A DNA stretch of 64,000 nucleotides from Pannonibacter tanglangensis (GTDB lineage: Bacteria; Pseudomonadota; Alphaproteobacteria; Rhizobiales; Stappiaceae): assembly GCF_009915685.1 (NCBI RefSeq), contig NZ_JAABLP010000005.1. One strand, 5' to 3'. Shown piece by piece: positions 16,823 to 26,347 of this stretch. The position numbers were made by a program, and so were the translations under genes. Below the pieces are notes generated by a model. The model was not told the origin of the DNA and searched no databases. It worked only from the letters and a program-made list of their open reading frames with translations. Every line of letters begins with the position of its first letter. The first letter of the stretch is position 1.

Positions 16823-18327
16823 CTGTCTTGCAGGCGCCGCCGCTGGATCTTGCCGGAGGCCGTGCGGGGCAGCTCGGCGACGAGGCGCCAGAGCTTCGGC
16901 CGCTTGTACTCGGCCAGCCCGCGCGCCGCATGGTCGGCGAGCTCCGCTTCGCCGACGGTCATGCCGTCGCGCGGCACAACAAAGGCGGCAATCAGCTCGA
17001 CCCCGGTTCCGGCAGATGCGTCAGACGCCGGCCGGACCGTGGTCACCGCAACCTCGGCAACCGCCGGATGGGCGGCGAGAACCCGTTCGACCTCCTCGGG
17101 CGCAACGCGGTAGCCGAAGGCGTTCATGACGTCATCGGCCCGGCCCTCGTACCAGAGATAGCCCTCCGCATCGAAGCGGGCCCGGTCGCCGGTCAGGAAC
17201 CAGTCGCCACGGAACGCCGCCGCCGTCTCGGCCGGCCGACCGAAATAGCCCAGCATCAGCCCCGGGTCGGAGCGATGCACCGCAAGCAGGCCGGTCGACC
17301 CGGGCGGCAGCGGCGCACTCCCCTCCCCGTCCTCCGCCAGCACGGCGACGCGGCGGCCGGCCTGCGGCTTGCCGGGACTGCCCGGCCGGGTGGAGACCTC
17401 GGGACCGCTCGAGACATAGGTGGAAATCTCGCTCATGCCGAGCGCCTCGTAGAGCGGGCGGCCGCTGCGCCTCAGCCACTCGCCGTGCAGCGCGGCCGGC
17501 AAGGCCTCGCCGGCCGTGAGCCCGTGACGCAGCGCCGGAAAGGCCGCCGGCGTGACCTCGCCATACTTGAGGATGCGCCGGTAGAGGCTCGGAACGGCGG
17601 CGAACAGGGTCGCGCGGCTGCCGGCCAGCACATCCGGCCAGACCTGCGGGTCACGCGGCCCGTCATAGACAAGACTGGTGGCCCCGTTGGCCCAGGGGTC
17701 CATCAGACCCACACCCAGCGTGTAGGTCCAGTTGAAGGCCCCGGCATGCAGCAGGCGGTCCTGCCGCTGCAGGCCATACCAGCCCCGGCCCATCGGCCGG
17801 CGCCCGCGCGCGGCGCGGTGGGCGTGCAGCACGCCCTTCGGATAGCCCGAGGTGCCGGACGTGTAGATCAGGAAGGCGGGATCCTCCGCCCCCGTCTGCG
17901 CATAGGCCGCAGGCGGCCCCTGCCGCAGCGCCGCCAGCCCGTCCGGACCGAGGAAGCGGACGCCCGGCCGGTCAGCCGGCAGCGCCGTCGCCCCGTCATG
18001 GACGACGAGCACCGCGCCACTGTCGGCCAGGATCAGGTCGCATTCGGCAGGGGTCAGCAGGGACGAGCTTGGCACCGGCACGAAACCGCCGGCCATGGCG
18101 CCGAAGAAGACGAGCGGAAAATCGCAGGAATGGCCGATGCGCACCAGGATGCGGTCGCCCTGCGACAGGCCAAGACGACGAAGGCCGCCGGCGACACGCA
18201 GGATCGTGTCTTCCAGGCGGCCATAGGTCCAGGTCTCGAGCGCGGCGCCTCCGGGCCCCACCAGCTCCAGCGCCACATCACCCGGAGCGGGCGCGGCGTT
18301 GGACAGGCAGTAGCGGGTGAGGTTCAT
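16819..18327 (-). CDS. AMP-binding acyl-CoA ligase (benzoate/short-chain type)
   Basis: A 502-residue adenylate-forming enzyme activating a carboxylic acid to its CoA thioester. Motifs: the P-loop LIYTSGTSGYPKG (about 152-165), LGMSEIS, TGDRARFDAEGYLWYEGRADD (A5-A7 region), and the catalytic Lys in PRTASGKIQRRRL near the C-terminus. The layout and length resemble benzoate-CoA or 2-aminobenzoate-CoA ligases (GAFNWTYTLGVGLMDPW), but the acid cannot be fixed from sequence. It starts 21 bases after the 3-hydroxyacyl-CoA dehydrogenase stop, suggesting one catabolic operon. Confidence 0.85.
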   Translation of the reverse strand: MNLTRYCLSNAAPAPGDVALELVGPGGAALETWTYGRLEDTILRVAGGLRRLGLSQGDRILVRIGHSCDFPLVFFGAMAGGFVPVPSSSLLTPAECDLILADSGAVLVVHDGATALPADRPGVRFLGPDGLAALRQGPPAAYAQTGAEDPAFLIYTSGTSGYPKGVLHAHRAARGRRPMGRGWYGLQRQDRLLHAGAFNWTYTLGVGLMDPWANGATSLVYDGPRDPQVWPDVLAGSRATLFAAVPSLYRRILKYGEVTPAAFPALRHGLTAGEALPAALHGEWLRRSGRPLYEALGMSEISTYVSSGPEVSTRPGSPGKPQAGRRVAVLAEDGEGSAPLPPGSTGLLAVHRSDPGLMLGYFGRPAETAAAFRGDWFLTGDRARFDAEGYLWYEGRADDVMNAFGYRVAPEEVERVLAAHPAVAEVAVTTVRPASDASAGTGVELIAAFVVPRDGMTVGEAELADHAARGLAEYKRPKLWRLVAELPRTASGKIQRRRLQDS

Positions 18328-18348
18328 GCGCCCGGTGTCCGCGCCGCG

Positions 18349-19230
<882 letters not shown>

Positions 19231-19430
19231 CGTTCAATCCGATTCTGTTGCAGGCCACGGTGACTCGGGCAACGGCCGCTGGCGGACCCCCACTCGAACC
19301 GCGCTATTCTTTACAAGACTGGCGCGTCGCGGCAAGAACTCCGGGCGGAAAAGCTGCCCGCCCCGGAGTTTTCATGAAAACCTGTGTCAGGCCCGTGGCA
19401 GATGCGCCGGATCCGGCCCCCGCAGGCAAA

Positions 19431-19458
19431 AACACCCGCGGCCCCGGGGCCGCGGGCG
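19431..19458 (-). terminator. Terminator of etfBA
   Basis: A perfect 22-base palindrome at 19435-19456 (CCCGCGGCCCC and its complement) followed on the minus strand by TGTTTTTG. It lies 13 bases downstream of the etfA stop. Confidence 0.8.
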
Positions 19459-19469
19459 CAGACGCGTGA

Positions 19470-20408
19470 TCAGGCCTTTTCCAGCTCGGACTTGAGCTGC
19501 GGCAGGATGTCGAACAGGTCGCCGACGAGGCCATAGTCCGCCACCTGGAAGATCGGGGCTTCCTCGTCCTTGTTGATGGCGACGATGACCTTGGAATCCT
19601 TCATGCCGGCCAGATGCTGGATCGCACCGGAAATGCCGCAGGCGATGTAGAGCTGCGGGGCGACGACCTTGCCGGTCTGGCCCACCTGCCAGTCGTTCGG
19701 GGCATAGCCGGCATCGACGGCGGCGCGGGAGGCGCCAACGGCTGCACCCAGCGCATCCGCCACCGGCAGGATGACCTCCTGGAACTTCTCGGCAGACCCG
19801 AGCGCGCGACCACCGGAAATGATGATCTTGGCCGAAGCCAGCTCGGGGCGGTCGGACTTGGACAGCTCCTCGCCGACGAAGGACGACAGGCCGGCAGCCG
19901 CGCCGGCAGCGACGTCCTCGATGGCGGCCGAACCGCCCTGGGCGGCCGCCGCGAAGGAGGCCGTGCGAACGGTCAGGACCTTCTTGGCATCGCCGGACTT
20001 GACGGTCTGGATGGCGTTGCCGGCGTAGATCGGACGCTCGAACGTGTCGGCGTCGATCACGGCGGTGACGTCGGAGATCTGCATCACGTCGAGCAGGGCG
20101 GCAACGCGCGGCAGGGTGTTCTTGCCGTTGGCGGTGGCCGGCGCGACGATGGCGGAGTAGCCGCCGGCGAGCGAGACGATCAGGTCGGCCATCGGCTCGG
20201 CGAGCTGATGCGCCAGCGCGTCGCTTTCGGCCACGAGAACCTTGGCAACGCCGGACAGCCTGGCAGCTTCGGCGGCAGCGGCGCGGGCGCCGGTGCCGGC
20301 GACGAGCACATGCACATCACCGCCGAGCCTGGCGGCAGCGGTCAGGGCCTTTGCCGTAGCGTCATTGAGCGCGCCACCGGCATGTTCGGCCACGAGAAGG
20401 GTGGTCAT
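19470..20408 (-). CDS. etfA: Electron transfer flavoprotein alpha subunit
   Basis: A 312-residue subunit that carries the FAD of ETF and passes electrons from acyl-CoA and other dehydrogenases to ETF:ubiquinone oxidoreductase. The C-terminal FAD domain shows IISGGRALGSAEKF, the GASRAAVDAGY block and GQTGKVVAPQLYIACGISG. It starts 27 bases after the etfB stop, so the genes are co-transcribed, and a strong terminator follows. Confidence 0.96.
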   Translation of the reverse strand: MTTLLVAEHAGGALNDATAKALTAAARLGGDVHVLVAGTGARAAAAEAARLSGVAKVLVAESDALAHQLAEPMADLIVSLAGGYSAIVAPATANGKNTLPRVAALLDVMQISDVTAVIDADTFERPIYAGNAIQTVKSGDAKKVLTVRTASFAAAAQGGSAAIEDVAAGAAAGLSSFVGEELSKSDRPELASAKIIISGGRALGSAEKFQEVILPVADALGAAVGASRAAVDAGYAPNDWQVGQTGKVVAPQLYIACGISGAIQHLAGMKDSKVIVAINKDEEAPIFQVADYGLVGDLFDILPQLKSELEKA

Positions 20409-20435
20409 GGATCAGTTCCTCCTGCGACGGGTCCC

Positions 20436-21185
20436 TCAGAGGACGCCGGCCTCGTTCTTCAGCTTGGCGACCAGTTCGGCGGCGGAGCCGACCTTGACGC
20501 CGGCCTGGCGCGACGCCGGCTCGACGGTCTTCAGCACCGTCAGACGCGGGGCGATGTCCACGCCAAGCTCTTCCGGGGTCTTTTCGTCGATCGGCTTCTT
20601 CTTGGCCTTCATGATGTTCGGCAGCGACGCATAGCGCGGCTCGTTGAGGCGCAGGTCCGTGGTCACCACGGCCGGCAGCTTCAGCTTGACGGTCTGCAGG
20701 CCGCCATCGACCTCGCGGGTGACGTCAACGGTGTCGGCGGCAAGGTCGACCTTCGAGGCGAAGGTGCCCTGGCCCCAGCCGAGCAGCGCGGCCAGCATCT
20801 GGCCGGTCTGGTTGCAGTCGTCGTCGATCGCCTGCTTGCCGACGATGACGAGGCCCGGGGCCTCCGCCTCGACGACCTTCTTCAGGATCTTGGCAACGGC
20901 GAGCGGCTCGGTGGTCGCATCGGTCTTGACGAGGATGCCGCGGTCGGCCCCCATCGCCAGCGCGGTGCGCAGGGTTTCGGTCGCCTGGGTCGGCCCGACG
21001 GAAACGACAACCACTTCGGTGGCCTTGCCGGCTTCCTTCAGGCGCAGGGCCTCCTCGACGGAGATTTCGTCGAAGGGGTTCATCGACATCTTCACGTTGG
21101 CCAGATCAACGCCCGAGCCATCCGGCTTCACGCGGACCTTCACGTTGTAGTCGATCACCCGCTTCACGGGCACAAGGATCTTCAT
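20436..21185 (-). CDS. etfB: Electron transfer flavoprotein beta subunit
   Basis: A 249-residue ETF beta subunit, MKILVPVKRVIDYNVKVRV at the start, with the AMP-binding/recognition region DDDCNQTGQMLAALLGWGQ and the conserved ETF-beta signature VVTTDLRLNEPRYASLPNIM. ATG 21185 is preceded by GGAGGAT; an upstream in-frame start lacks support. First gene of the etfBA operon. Confidence 0.96.
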   Translation of the reverse strand: MKILVPVKRVIDYNVKVRVKPDGSGVDLANVKMSMNPFDEISVEEALRLKEAGKATEVVVVSVGPTQATETLRTALAMGADRGILVKTDATTEPLAVAKILKKVVEAEAPGLVIVGKQAIDDDCNQTGQMLAALLGWGQGTFASKVDLAADTVDVTREVDGGLQTVKLKLPAVVTTDLRLNEPRYASLPNIMKAKKKPIDEKTPEELGVDIAPRLTVLKTVEPASRQAGVKVGSAAELVAKLKNEAGVL

Positions 21186-21401
21186 CGGTTCTATCCTCCC
21201 GCTCGGACGGCGTTTCTGCCGCACCGCATCAATGGTTCAAGCCGGCTTAGGAACCGGCACGGAAAACGGCGGGTTTCAGCCAAACTCTGCGTATGGCGGG
21301 CGACGGTAATCACCCGCACGTCAGGTGTCAACGATGGCGCAAGGGAAGTCGGGTCAGCTATTTGCTGCATTGCACGAACCGGCATCATCCCTTTGGCCAG
21401 G

Positions 21402-22106
21402 TCATCGGGTGCCCGTCGTGAGGCCCCTGTCGAACAATCGCACGCCCCGCCGGCGCAGGACCATCACGAGAACGGCACCCGCCACAATCCCACCGACATG
21501 GGCCGACCAGGCCACCTGGCCGTCGCTGTCGGTCACGAGATTGAAGAACTGCAACCCGATCCAGGCCCCGAGGGCCCAGAGCGCCGGGATCGGCAGCGGG
21601 ATGCGGCCGAGCACCAGCACCCAGACACGGACGCGCGGATGCAGCATGACATAGGCCGCAACGATGCCGGAAACAGCCCCGGACGCGCCGACGAGCGGCA
21701 CATCCGATCCGGGCGACAGGAGGGCATAGGCAAGGCCGCCAGCCGCCGCGGAGAGCAGGTAGAAGGCGAGGTACTTCACATGGCCCATGGCATCCTCGAC
21801 ATTGTCGCCGAACACCCAGAGGAACAGCATGTTTCCCGCCAGATGCCAGAAATCGGCATGCAGGAAGGCATAGGTGACGAGCGTGGCATTCTCCGGCACG
21901 GCCATCAGCTCGGGCGACAGGTCGCGCAGGTCGAAGAGCACGGACGGAATGAGCCCGTAGGAATAGGCGCTCGCCTCGTAGACCTCGCCGACCCCGGCCC
22001 CCTGCAGCACCACATAGGCGAAGACATTTGCCAGGATCAGACCCCATGTGACATACGGACGCAGCACGTGGCGCAGCGGGTTATGATCGTGAAGGGGAAT
22101 GAACAT
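21402..22106 (-). CDS. Rhomboid-family intramembrane serine protease
   Basis: A 234-residue polytopic protein with six or seven hydrophobic helices. Rhomboid features are HADFWHLAGNMLFLWVFGDN, the catalytic Ser in GASGAVSG (about 150) and the catalytic His in SAHVGGIVAG (about 205). Substrates are unknown. ATG 22106 is chosen; a longer form would add a Cys-containing leader. The adenosyltransferase gene ends 31 bases upstream on the same strand. Confidence 0.92.
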   Translation of the reverse strand: MFIPLHDHNPLRHVLRPYVTWGLILANVFAYVVLQGAGVGEVYEASAYSYGLIPSVLFDLRDLSPELMAVPENATLVTYAFLHADFWHLAGNMLFLWVFGDNVEDAMGHVKYLAFYLLSAAAGGLAYALLSPGSDVPLVGASGAVSGIVAAYVMLHPRVRVWVLVLGRIPLPIPALWALGAWIGLQFFNLVTDSDGQVAWSAHVGGIVAGAVLVMVLRRRGVRLFDRGLTTGTR

Positions 22107-22137
22107 GCCCGCCGCTGCTCCGTCGTGGGGCCAGACC

Positions 22138-22713
22138 TTACCGGTTTTTGCCCGGCACCCACAGAACGTCAAGCGCGCCCTTGTCGTTGAGATACCGCGA
22201 GGCGACGAAGAAGAAGTCGGACAGGCGGTTCATGTAGCGCGTTGCCGCCGGATTGACCTGCTCGCGGTCGGCCAGCTCCACCATCAGGCGCTCGGCCCGG
22301 CGCGACACGGTGCGGGCAAGATGCAGGTAGGTGGCCGCCGGCGTCCCGCCCGGCAGGACGAAGGAACGCAGCGGCTTGAGATCGGCATTGAGCAGGTCGA
22401 TCGCCTCCTCGATCGCCGTCACCTGGTGATCGGTGATGCGCAAAGGCTCATAGCCGAGATCCTGGCCCGTTTCCGGCGTGGCGAGATCGGCGCCGAGATC
22501 GAACAGGTCATTCTGGATCCGCGACAGGATGGCATCGACCTGCGGGTCCGTCTCGCCCAGCGCCAGACGGACCAGACCGACGACCGAATTGGTCTCGTCC
22601 ACGGTGCCGTAGGCCTCGATGCGCAGGTCATACTTCGGGCGCCGCTCGCCGGAGCCGAGCGCCGTCGTGCCGTTGTCGCCGGTCTTGGTGTAGATCTTGT
22701 TGAGGACGACCAT
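22138..22713 (-). CDS. Cob(I)yrinic acid a,c-diamide/cobalamin adenosyltransferase, PduO type
   Basis: A 191-residue PduO-type ATP:co(I)rrinoid adenosyltransferase that makes the Co-C bond of adenosylcobalamin. The ATP-binding start is KIYTKTGDNGTTALGSGERR; other signatures are EAYGTVDETNSVVG and the C-terminal CoA/substrate region RRAERLMVELADRE to MNRLSDFFFVASRY. ATG 22713 gives the usual length. No cobalamin riboswitch is visible upstream, and no cobalamin genes lie nearby. Confidence 0.93.
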   Translation of the reverse strand: MVVLNKIYTKTGDNGTTALGSGERRPKYDLRIEAYGTVDETNSVVGLVRLALGETDPQVDAILSRIQNDLFDLGADLATPETGQDLGYEPLRITDHQVTAIEEAIDLLNADLKPLRSFVLPGGTPAATYLHLARTVSRRAERLMVELADREQVNPAATRYMNRLSDFFFVASRYLNDKGALDVLWVPGKNR

Positions 22714-22803
22714 TGCTTGCCTCGTTGTGTGCACCCGGCAGACCGCTGCCGGCGCGATGGGCCACGACCACGGGGATCGCCGGCCAGGTTACGGGACCTG
22801 CCT

Positions 22804-23001
22804 TCAGGGCTTCGGGCCAAGGAAATAGAGCGTGCCCATGATCAGGACGATGGCGAGGAACTGCAGGCCGACACGCCAGCGCATCAGTTGCTGCGACCGG
22901 TTGGCCGAGCCGCCGCGGAACATGTTCCAGAGCCCCAGGAACAGCACCAGCGCCACGGCGCCAAGCGCGAAGGGGATCAGGTTGTAAAGGATATTGCCCA
23001 T
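22804..23001 (-). CDS. Twin-transmembrane-helix small protein (HIG1-like)
   Basis: A 65-residue protein of two helices (LIPFALGAVALVLFLGLW and VGLQFLAIVLIMGTLYF) joined by a short loop NMFRGGSANRSQQLMRWRV. This matches the alphaproteobacterial twin-helix family related to the HIG1 domain, members of which associate with respiratory complexes in mitochondria; a role here is inferred only. ATG 23001; the neighbouring adenosyltransferase starts 90 bases further left, and the two often sit together. Confidence 0.85.
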   Translation of the reverse strand: MGNILYNLIPFALGAVALVLFLGLWNMFRGGSANRSQQLMRWRVGLQFLAIVLIMGTLYFLGPKP

Positions 23002-23101
23002 GATGGTTCCAATCTGGTGCCGCCCGGCCCCCCCGGCGCGGCAGAAGCTTCCTACGCCGCACATGCGGCAGCGGACCTGTCGGACAGGCCGGTTCCCGCT
23101 G

Positions 23102-23980
23102 TCATTCTTCCTTGTCGGCCGCGTTGATCAGCATCCGGTCCAGCGCCCGCGTCGACAGCAGGCGCTTCAGCACGGTCATCACCTTGGTCGGCACGGTGGT
23201 GCGATAGCGGGCCTTCGGCCGGGGTGATTCGATCGCCTGGATCAGCTGGTCGACGACCGCCTCCGGCGGCAGCTTGAAGCGCCCGGGCTCGCCGTTCTCC
23301 ATCCGCTTCAGCCGGCGCTCGTAGGCAGCCCGGTGCGCCGAGGCAGCCAGACCTTCGGCGCCGATCCAGCGATGGAAATTCGCCATGGCATTGGCCGTGA
23401 ACCGCGTGTCGATCGGACCGGGCTCGATCAGGACCACGTGGATGCCCGTGCCGGCCAGCTCGTGCCGCAGCGTGTCGGAATAGGCCTCGAGCGCAAACTT
23501 CGACGCGGTGTAGGCACCGCGGTACTTCATCGCGATGAAGCCCAGGATCGACGAGCACTGGACGATGCGCCCAGACCCTTGCGCGCGCATCACCGGCACG
23601 ACCTGCCGCGTCAGCGTGTGCCAGCCGAAGAAATTGGCCTGGAACAGCTGCCGCATGGCGTCGGTCGGCAGATCCTCCAGCGCACAGGGCACGGCATAGG
23701 CGCCGTTGTTGAAAAGGGCATCGAGCCGTCCACCGGACCGCGCCAGCACCTCGCCCAGCGCGTCATGGATGCTGGCCTCGTTCTCGTAGTCGAGCCGGAA
23801 GGCCTCGAACCCCTGGGCCTTCAGCTCCGCCACGTCCGCGTCGGTGCGGGCGGTGGGAAAGACGCGCCAGTTCCGGCCGCGCAGCAGCCGCGCCGCCGAG
23901 GCACCGATGCCGCTGGAACAGCCGGTGATGAGGATGGAACGGGCTCCGGTGGCGGTCGCCGGTACGTGCAGATCCGTCAT
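23102..23980 (-). CDS. Short-chain dehydrogenase/reductase
   Basis: A 292-residue classical SDR. The cofactor motif is TGCSSGIG (TGxxxGxG), the NAG motif is replaced by NNGAY, and the catalytic Ser-Tyr-Lys is in CSSIL and YTASK. The Arg after the first strand (TART) suggests NADP(H). The C-terminal part (KARYRTTVPTKVMTVLKRLL) resembles the oxidoreductases annotated as YbbO-like or retinol-dehydrogenase-like. Substrate unknown. ATG 23980. Confidence 0.88.
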   Translation of the reverse strand: MTDLHVPATATGARSILITGCSSGIGASAARLLRGRNWRVFPTARTDADVAELKAQGFEAFRLDYENEASIHDALGEVLARSGGRLDALFNNGAYAVPCALEDLPTDAMRQLFQANFFGWHTLTRQVVPVMRAQGSGRIVQCSSILGFIAMKYRGAYTASKFALEAYSDTLRHELAGTGIHVVLIEPGPIDTRFTANAMANFHRWIGAEGLAASAHRAAYERRLKRMENGEPGRFKLPPEAVVDQLIQAIESPRPKARYRTTVPTKVMTVLKRLLSTRALDRMLINAADKEE

Positions 23981-24035
23981 TGCGGCGGGTCTCGGTCCTT
24001 GTCTCGGATCAGCCTTGCCTGAGGCCGGTCCCGTG

Positions 24036-25280
24036 TCAGATCGGCTCGCCGGCGAGCAGCCTGGGGGCCGGACCGGCAAAGCCTGCGGCCTCCCGGATGA
24101 ACCCCGCCTTCAGGCGCGGCATCCGGTCGACAAGGCCGAGGCCAAGGTCGCGGATTCCGCGCAGGATGTCGATATCATTCGAGAACAGGCGATTGAGCAC
24201 GTCCGTCACCACGCCCATCTGGAAGGCGTCGAAACGGCGCCAGGCCTGATAGCGCTCGAGCACGTCGAGGGCGCCGACATCCTGGCCGAGACGGCGGGCC
24301 GTCACCAGAACCTCCGCCAGCGCCGCCACATCCTTGAAGCCCATGTTCAGCCCCTGGCCCGCGATGGGATGGATGCCGTGCGCGGCGTCACCGGCGAGCG
24401 CGAAGCGGGGACGCACATAGGCGCGCGCCAGCGTCAGCCCGAGCGGATAGGCATGGCGCGGCCCGTCGAGCTCCACCTTGCCGAGATGCAGGCCGAAACG
24501 GCGCTCCAGTTCGATCTCGAAGGTGAAATCGTCGCCGCGCACCAGCCGGTCGGCATCCGCCGTGCGCTCGGTCCAGACGAGCGACGAGCGGTTGCCCGGC
24601 AGCGGCAGGATGGCAAAGGGGCCGGCGGGCAGGAAATGTTCCTCGGCGCGGCCATTGTGCGGCCGCTCGTGCCGCACGGTGGTGACGATGCCCGACTGGC
24701 CATAGGCCCAGTGGACCGTGCGGATGCCGGCAAGGTCCCGCAGGCGCGACTTCACGCCGTCGGCGGCGACCAGCAGGGATGCGGTCAGCGTGGCGCCGGA
24801 CCCGGTGTGAACCGTCACCCGGTCGGGCCCGATGCTGAAGTCGCGGGCCGTGTCGGGCGCGATGAACTCCACGCCCAGTCCGCTGGCGGCCGCATGCAGC
24901 GCCGGCAGCATGACGCCGTTCGGCACCATGTGGGCAAAGGGCTCGCCGGCCTCGCGGTCACCCGAAAAGGTGAGATAGACCGGCCGCACCGCATCGCGCA
25001 GGCGGCTGTCGGTGACGATCATCTCGTTGATCGGCTGGGCACGGCCGCGGATCTCGCTCCAGATGCCGAGCTGGTCCAGCATCCGGGACGCGGCGGCGGC
25101 AATCGCCGAGGCGCGCGGATCCTTGCCGAGCGTGTCCATCGGCTTGGGGTCGATGACCGCGACGGCCATGGCCGGATCCGCCTGTTTCAGCGCCAGCGCC
25201 AGCGACAGGCCGACATAGCCGCCCCCGGCAATGGCCACATCGAAGTGCTGGCCCTGCGTTGCTGACACGCCCATGCTCAT
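24036..25280 (-). CDS. UbiH/UbiF/Coq6-family FAD-dependent hydroxylase
   Basis: A 414-residue flavoprotein monooxygenase of the ubiquinone-biosynthesis class. The dinucleotide motif is IAGGGYVGLSLALALK near the N-terminus, DG motif VAADGVKSRLRDLAG in the middle, and the second FAD motif LAGDAAHGIHPIAGQGLNMG (about 305-324) which is diagnostic for UbiH/Coq6. It probably hydroxylates a polyprenyl-phenol; the ring position is not determinable. Start at ATG 25280 (AAGGAG just upstream) or the next ATG at 25274. Divergent from tesB. Confidence 0.9.
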   Translation of the reverse strand: MSMGVSATQGQHFDVAIAGGGYVGLSLALALKQADPAMAVAVIDPKPMDTLGKDPRASAIAAAASRMLDQLGIWSEIRGRAQPINEMIVTDSRLRDAVRPVYLTFSGDREAGEPFAHMVPNGVMLPALHAAASGLGVEFIAPDTARDFSIGPDRVTVHTGSGATLTASLLVAADGVKSRLRDLAGIRTVHWAYGQSGIVTTVRHERPHNGRAEEHFLPAGPFAILPLPGNRSSLVWTERTADADRLVRGDDFTFEIELERRFGLHLGKVELDGPRHAYPLGLTLARAYVRPRFALAGDAAHGIHPIAGQGLNMGFKDVAALAEVLVTARRLGQDVGALDVLERYQAWRRFDAFQMGVVTDVLNRLFSNDIDILRGIRDLGLGLVDRMPRLKAGFIREAAGFAGPAPRLLAGEPI

Positions 25281-25479
25281 CTCCTTCACCCGACAGGGGC
25301 ACGGGATGTGACCCGGACCCTGTCCGCATATAGGGCTGCCCCTTCCCTTGGGACAGCATTGACTTGCGGCCCGCGCCCGCGTCCAAGTCGAGCCGACGTG
25401 CCCGGACCGGCCGGTCCGGCCCACGGGACCATCCCTGCCGGGCCACTGTTGCCCGAAGCATGTAGCAAGGATTGCGGCG

Positions 25480-26343
25480 ATGAACACGGCCATCGAGACA
25501 CTTTTGTCCATTCTCGACCTCGAACCGCTGGAACACAATCTGTTCAGAGGTCGCAGCCCCCAGGTGGGCTGGCAGCGCGTCTATGGCGGACAGGTCATCG
25601 GCCAGGCCCTGGTGGCCGCCTCGCGCACGGTGAGTGAGGACCGGCACATCCACTCGCTGCACGGCTATTTCCTGCGGCCCGGCGATCCGGCGGTGCCGAT
25701 CATCTATGATGTCGACCGCATCCGCGACGGCGGCAGCTTCACCACGCGGCGCGTCGTCGCCATCCAGCATGGTCAGGCGATCTTCTCCATGTCGGCATCG
25801 TTCCAGACCCTGGAGGACGGGCTGGAGCACCAGGTCGACATGCCGGACGTGCCGATGCCGGAGGACCTGCCGAGCGAGAAGGACCTGAAGGAGAAGTTCC
25901 TGCAGGTGGCGCCGGACAACGTGCGCAAGTACTGGGAACGGGAACGGCCGATCGAGCTGCGCCCGGTCGACCTGACGCATTACTTCAGCGCCAAGAAGCT
26001 GGGACCGACGCAGCATGTCTGGGTGCGGGCGACCAGCCGGCTGCCGGATGACCAGCGCATCCACCAGTGCGTGCTGGCCTATGCCTCCGACATGACGCTG
26101 CTCGACACCTCGCTGTTCCCGCATGGCAAGTCGGTCTTCAGCCCGGACATCCAGCCGGCCAGCCTCGACCACTCCATGTGGTTCCACCGCCCGTTCCGGG
26201 CGGACGAGTGGCTGCTCTACTCCACCGACAGCCCGTCATCGTCCGGCGGCCGCGGCATGAACCGCGGCACGCTGTACAGCCGCGACGGACAGCTGATCGC
26301 CTCGACCGCCCAGGAGGGCCTGATCCGGCTGAAGCGCAGCTGA
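25480..26343 (+). CDS. tesB: Acyl-CoA thioesterase II
   Basis: A 287-residue double-hotdog thioesterase that hydrolyses acyl-CoA to fatty acid and CoA. TesB landmarks are LFRGRSPQVGWQRVYGGQVIGQAL at the N-terminus, and near the C-terminus ASLDHSMWFHRPFRADEWLLY with the catalytic Asp and the downstream GRGMNRGTLYSRDG and AQEGLIR segments. The length is normal. Converges with the CobW gene, four bases between stops. Confidence 0.95.
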   Translation: MNTAIETLLSILDLEPLEHNLFRGRSPQVGWQRVYGGQVIGQALVAASRTVSEDRHIHSLHGYFLRPGDPAVPIIYDVDRIRDGGSFTTRRVVAIQHGQAIFSMSASFQTLEDGLEHQVDMPDVPMPEDLPSEKDLKEKFLQVAPDNVRKYWERERPIELRPVDLTHYFSAKKLGPTQHVWVRATSRLPDDQRIHQCVLAYASDMTLLDTSLFPHGKSVFSPDIQPASLDHSMWFHRPFRADEWLLYSTDSPSSSGGRGMNRGTLYSRDGQLIASTAQEGLIRLKRS

Positions 26344-26347
26344 GAGG

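Noticed and set aside
19275..19310. tRNA-like T-loop (GGTTCGAGT on the minus strand)
   Set aside because: The flanking bases do not form a T-stem, and no acceptor or anticodon arm could be drawn.
22714..22803. Cobalamin riboswitch for the PduO-type adenosyltransferase
   Set aside because: The 90-base gap is too short and lacks a B12-box; only a small CCGGCAG/CTGCCGG hairpin is present.
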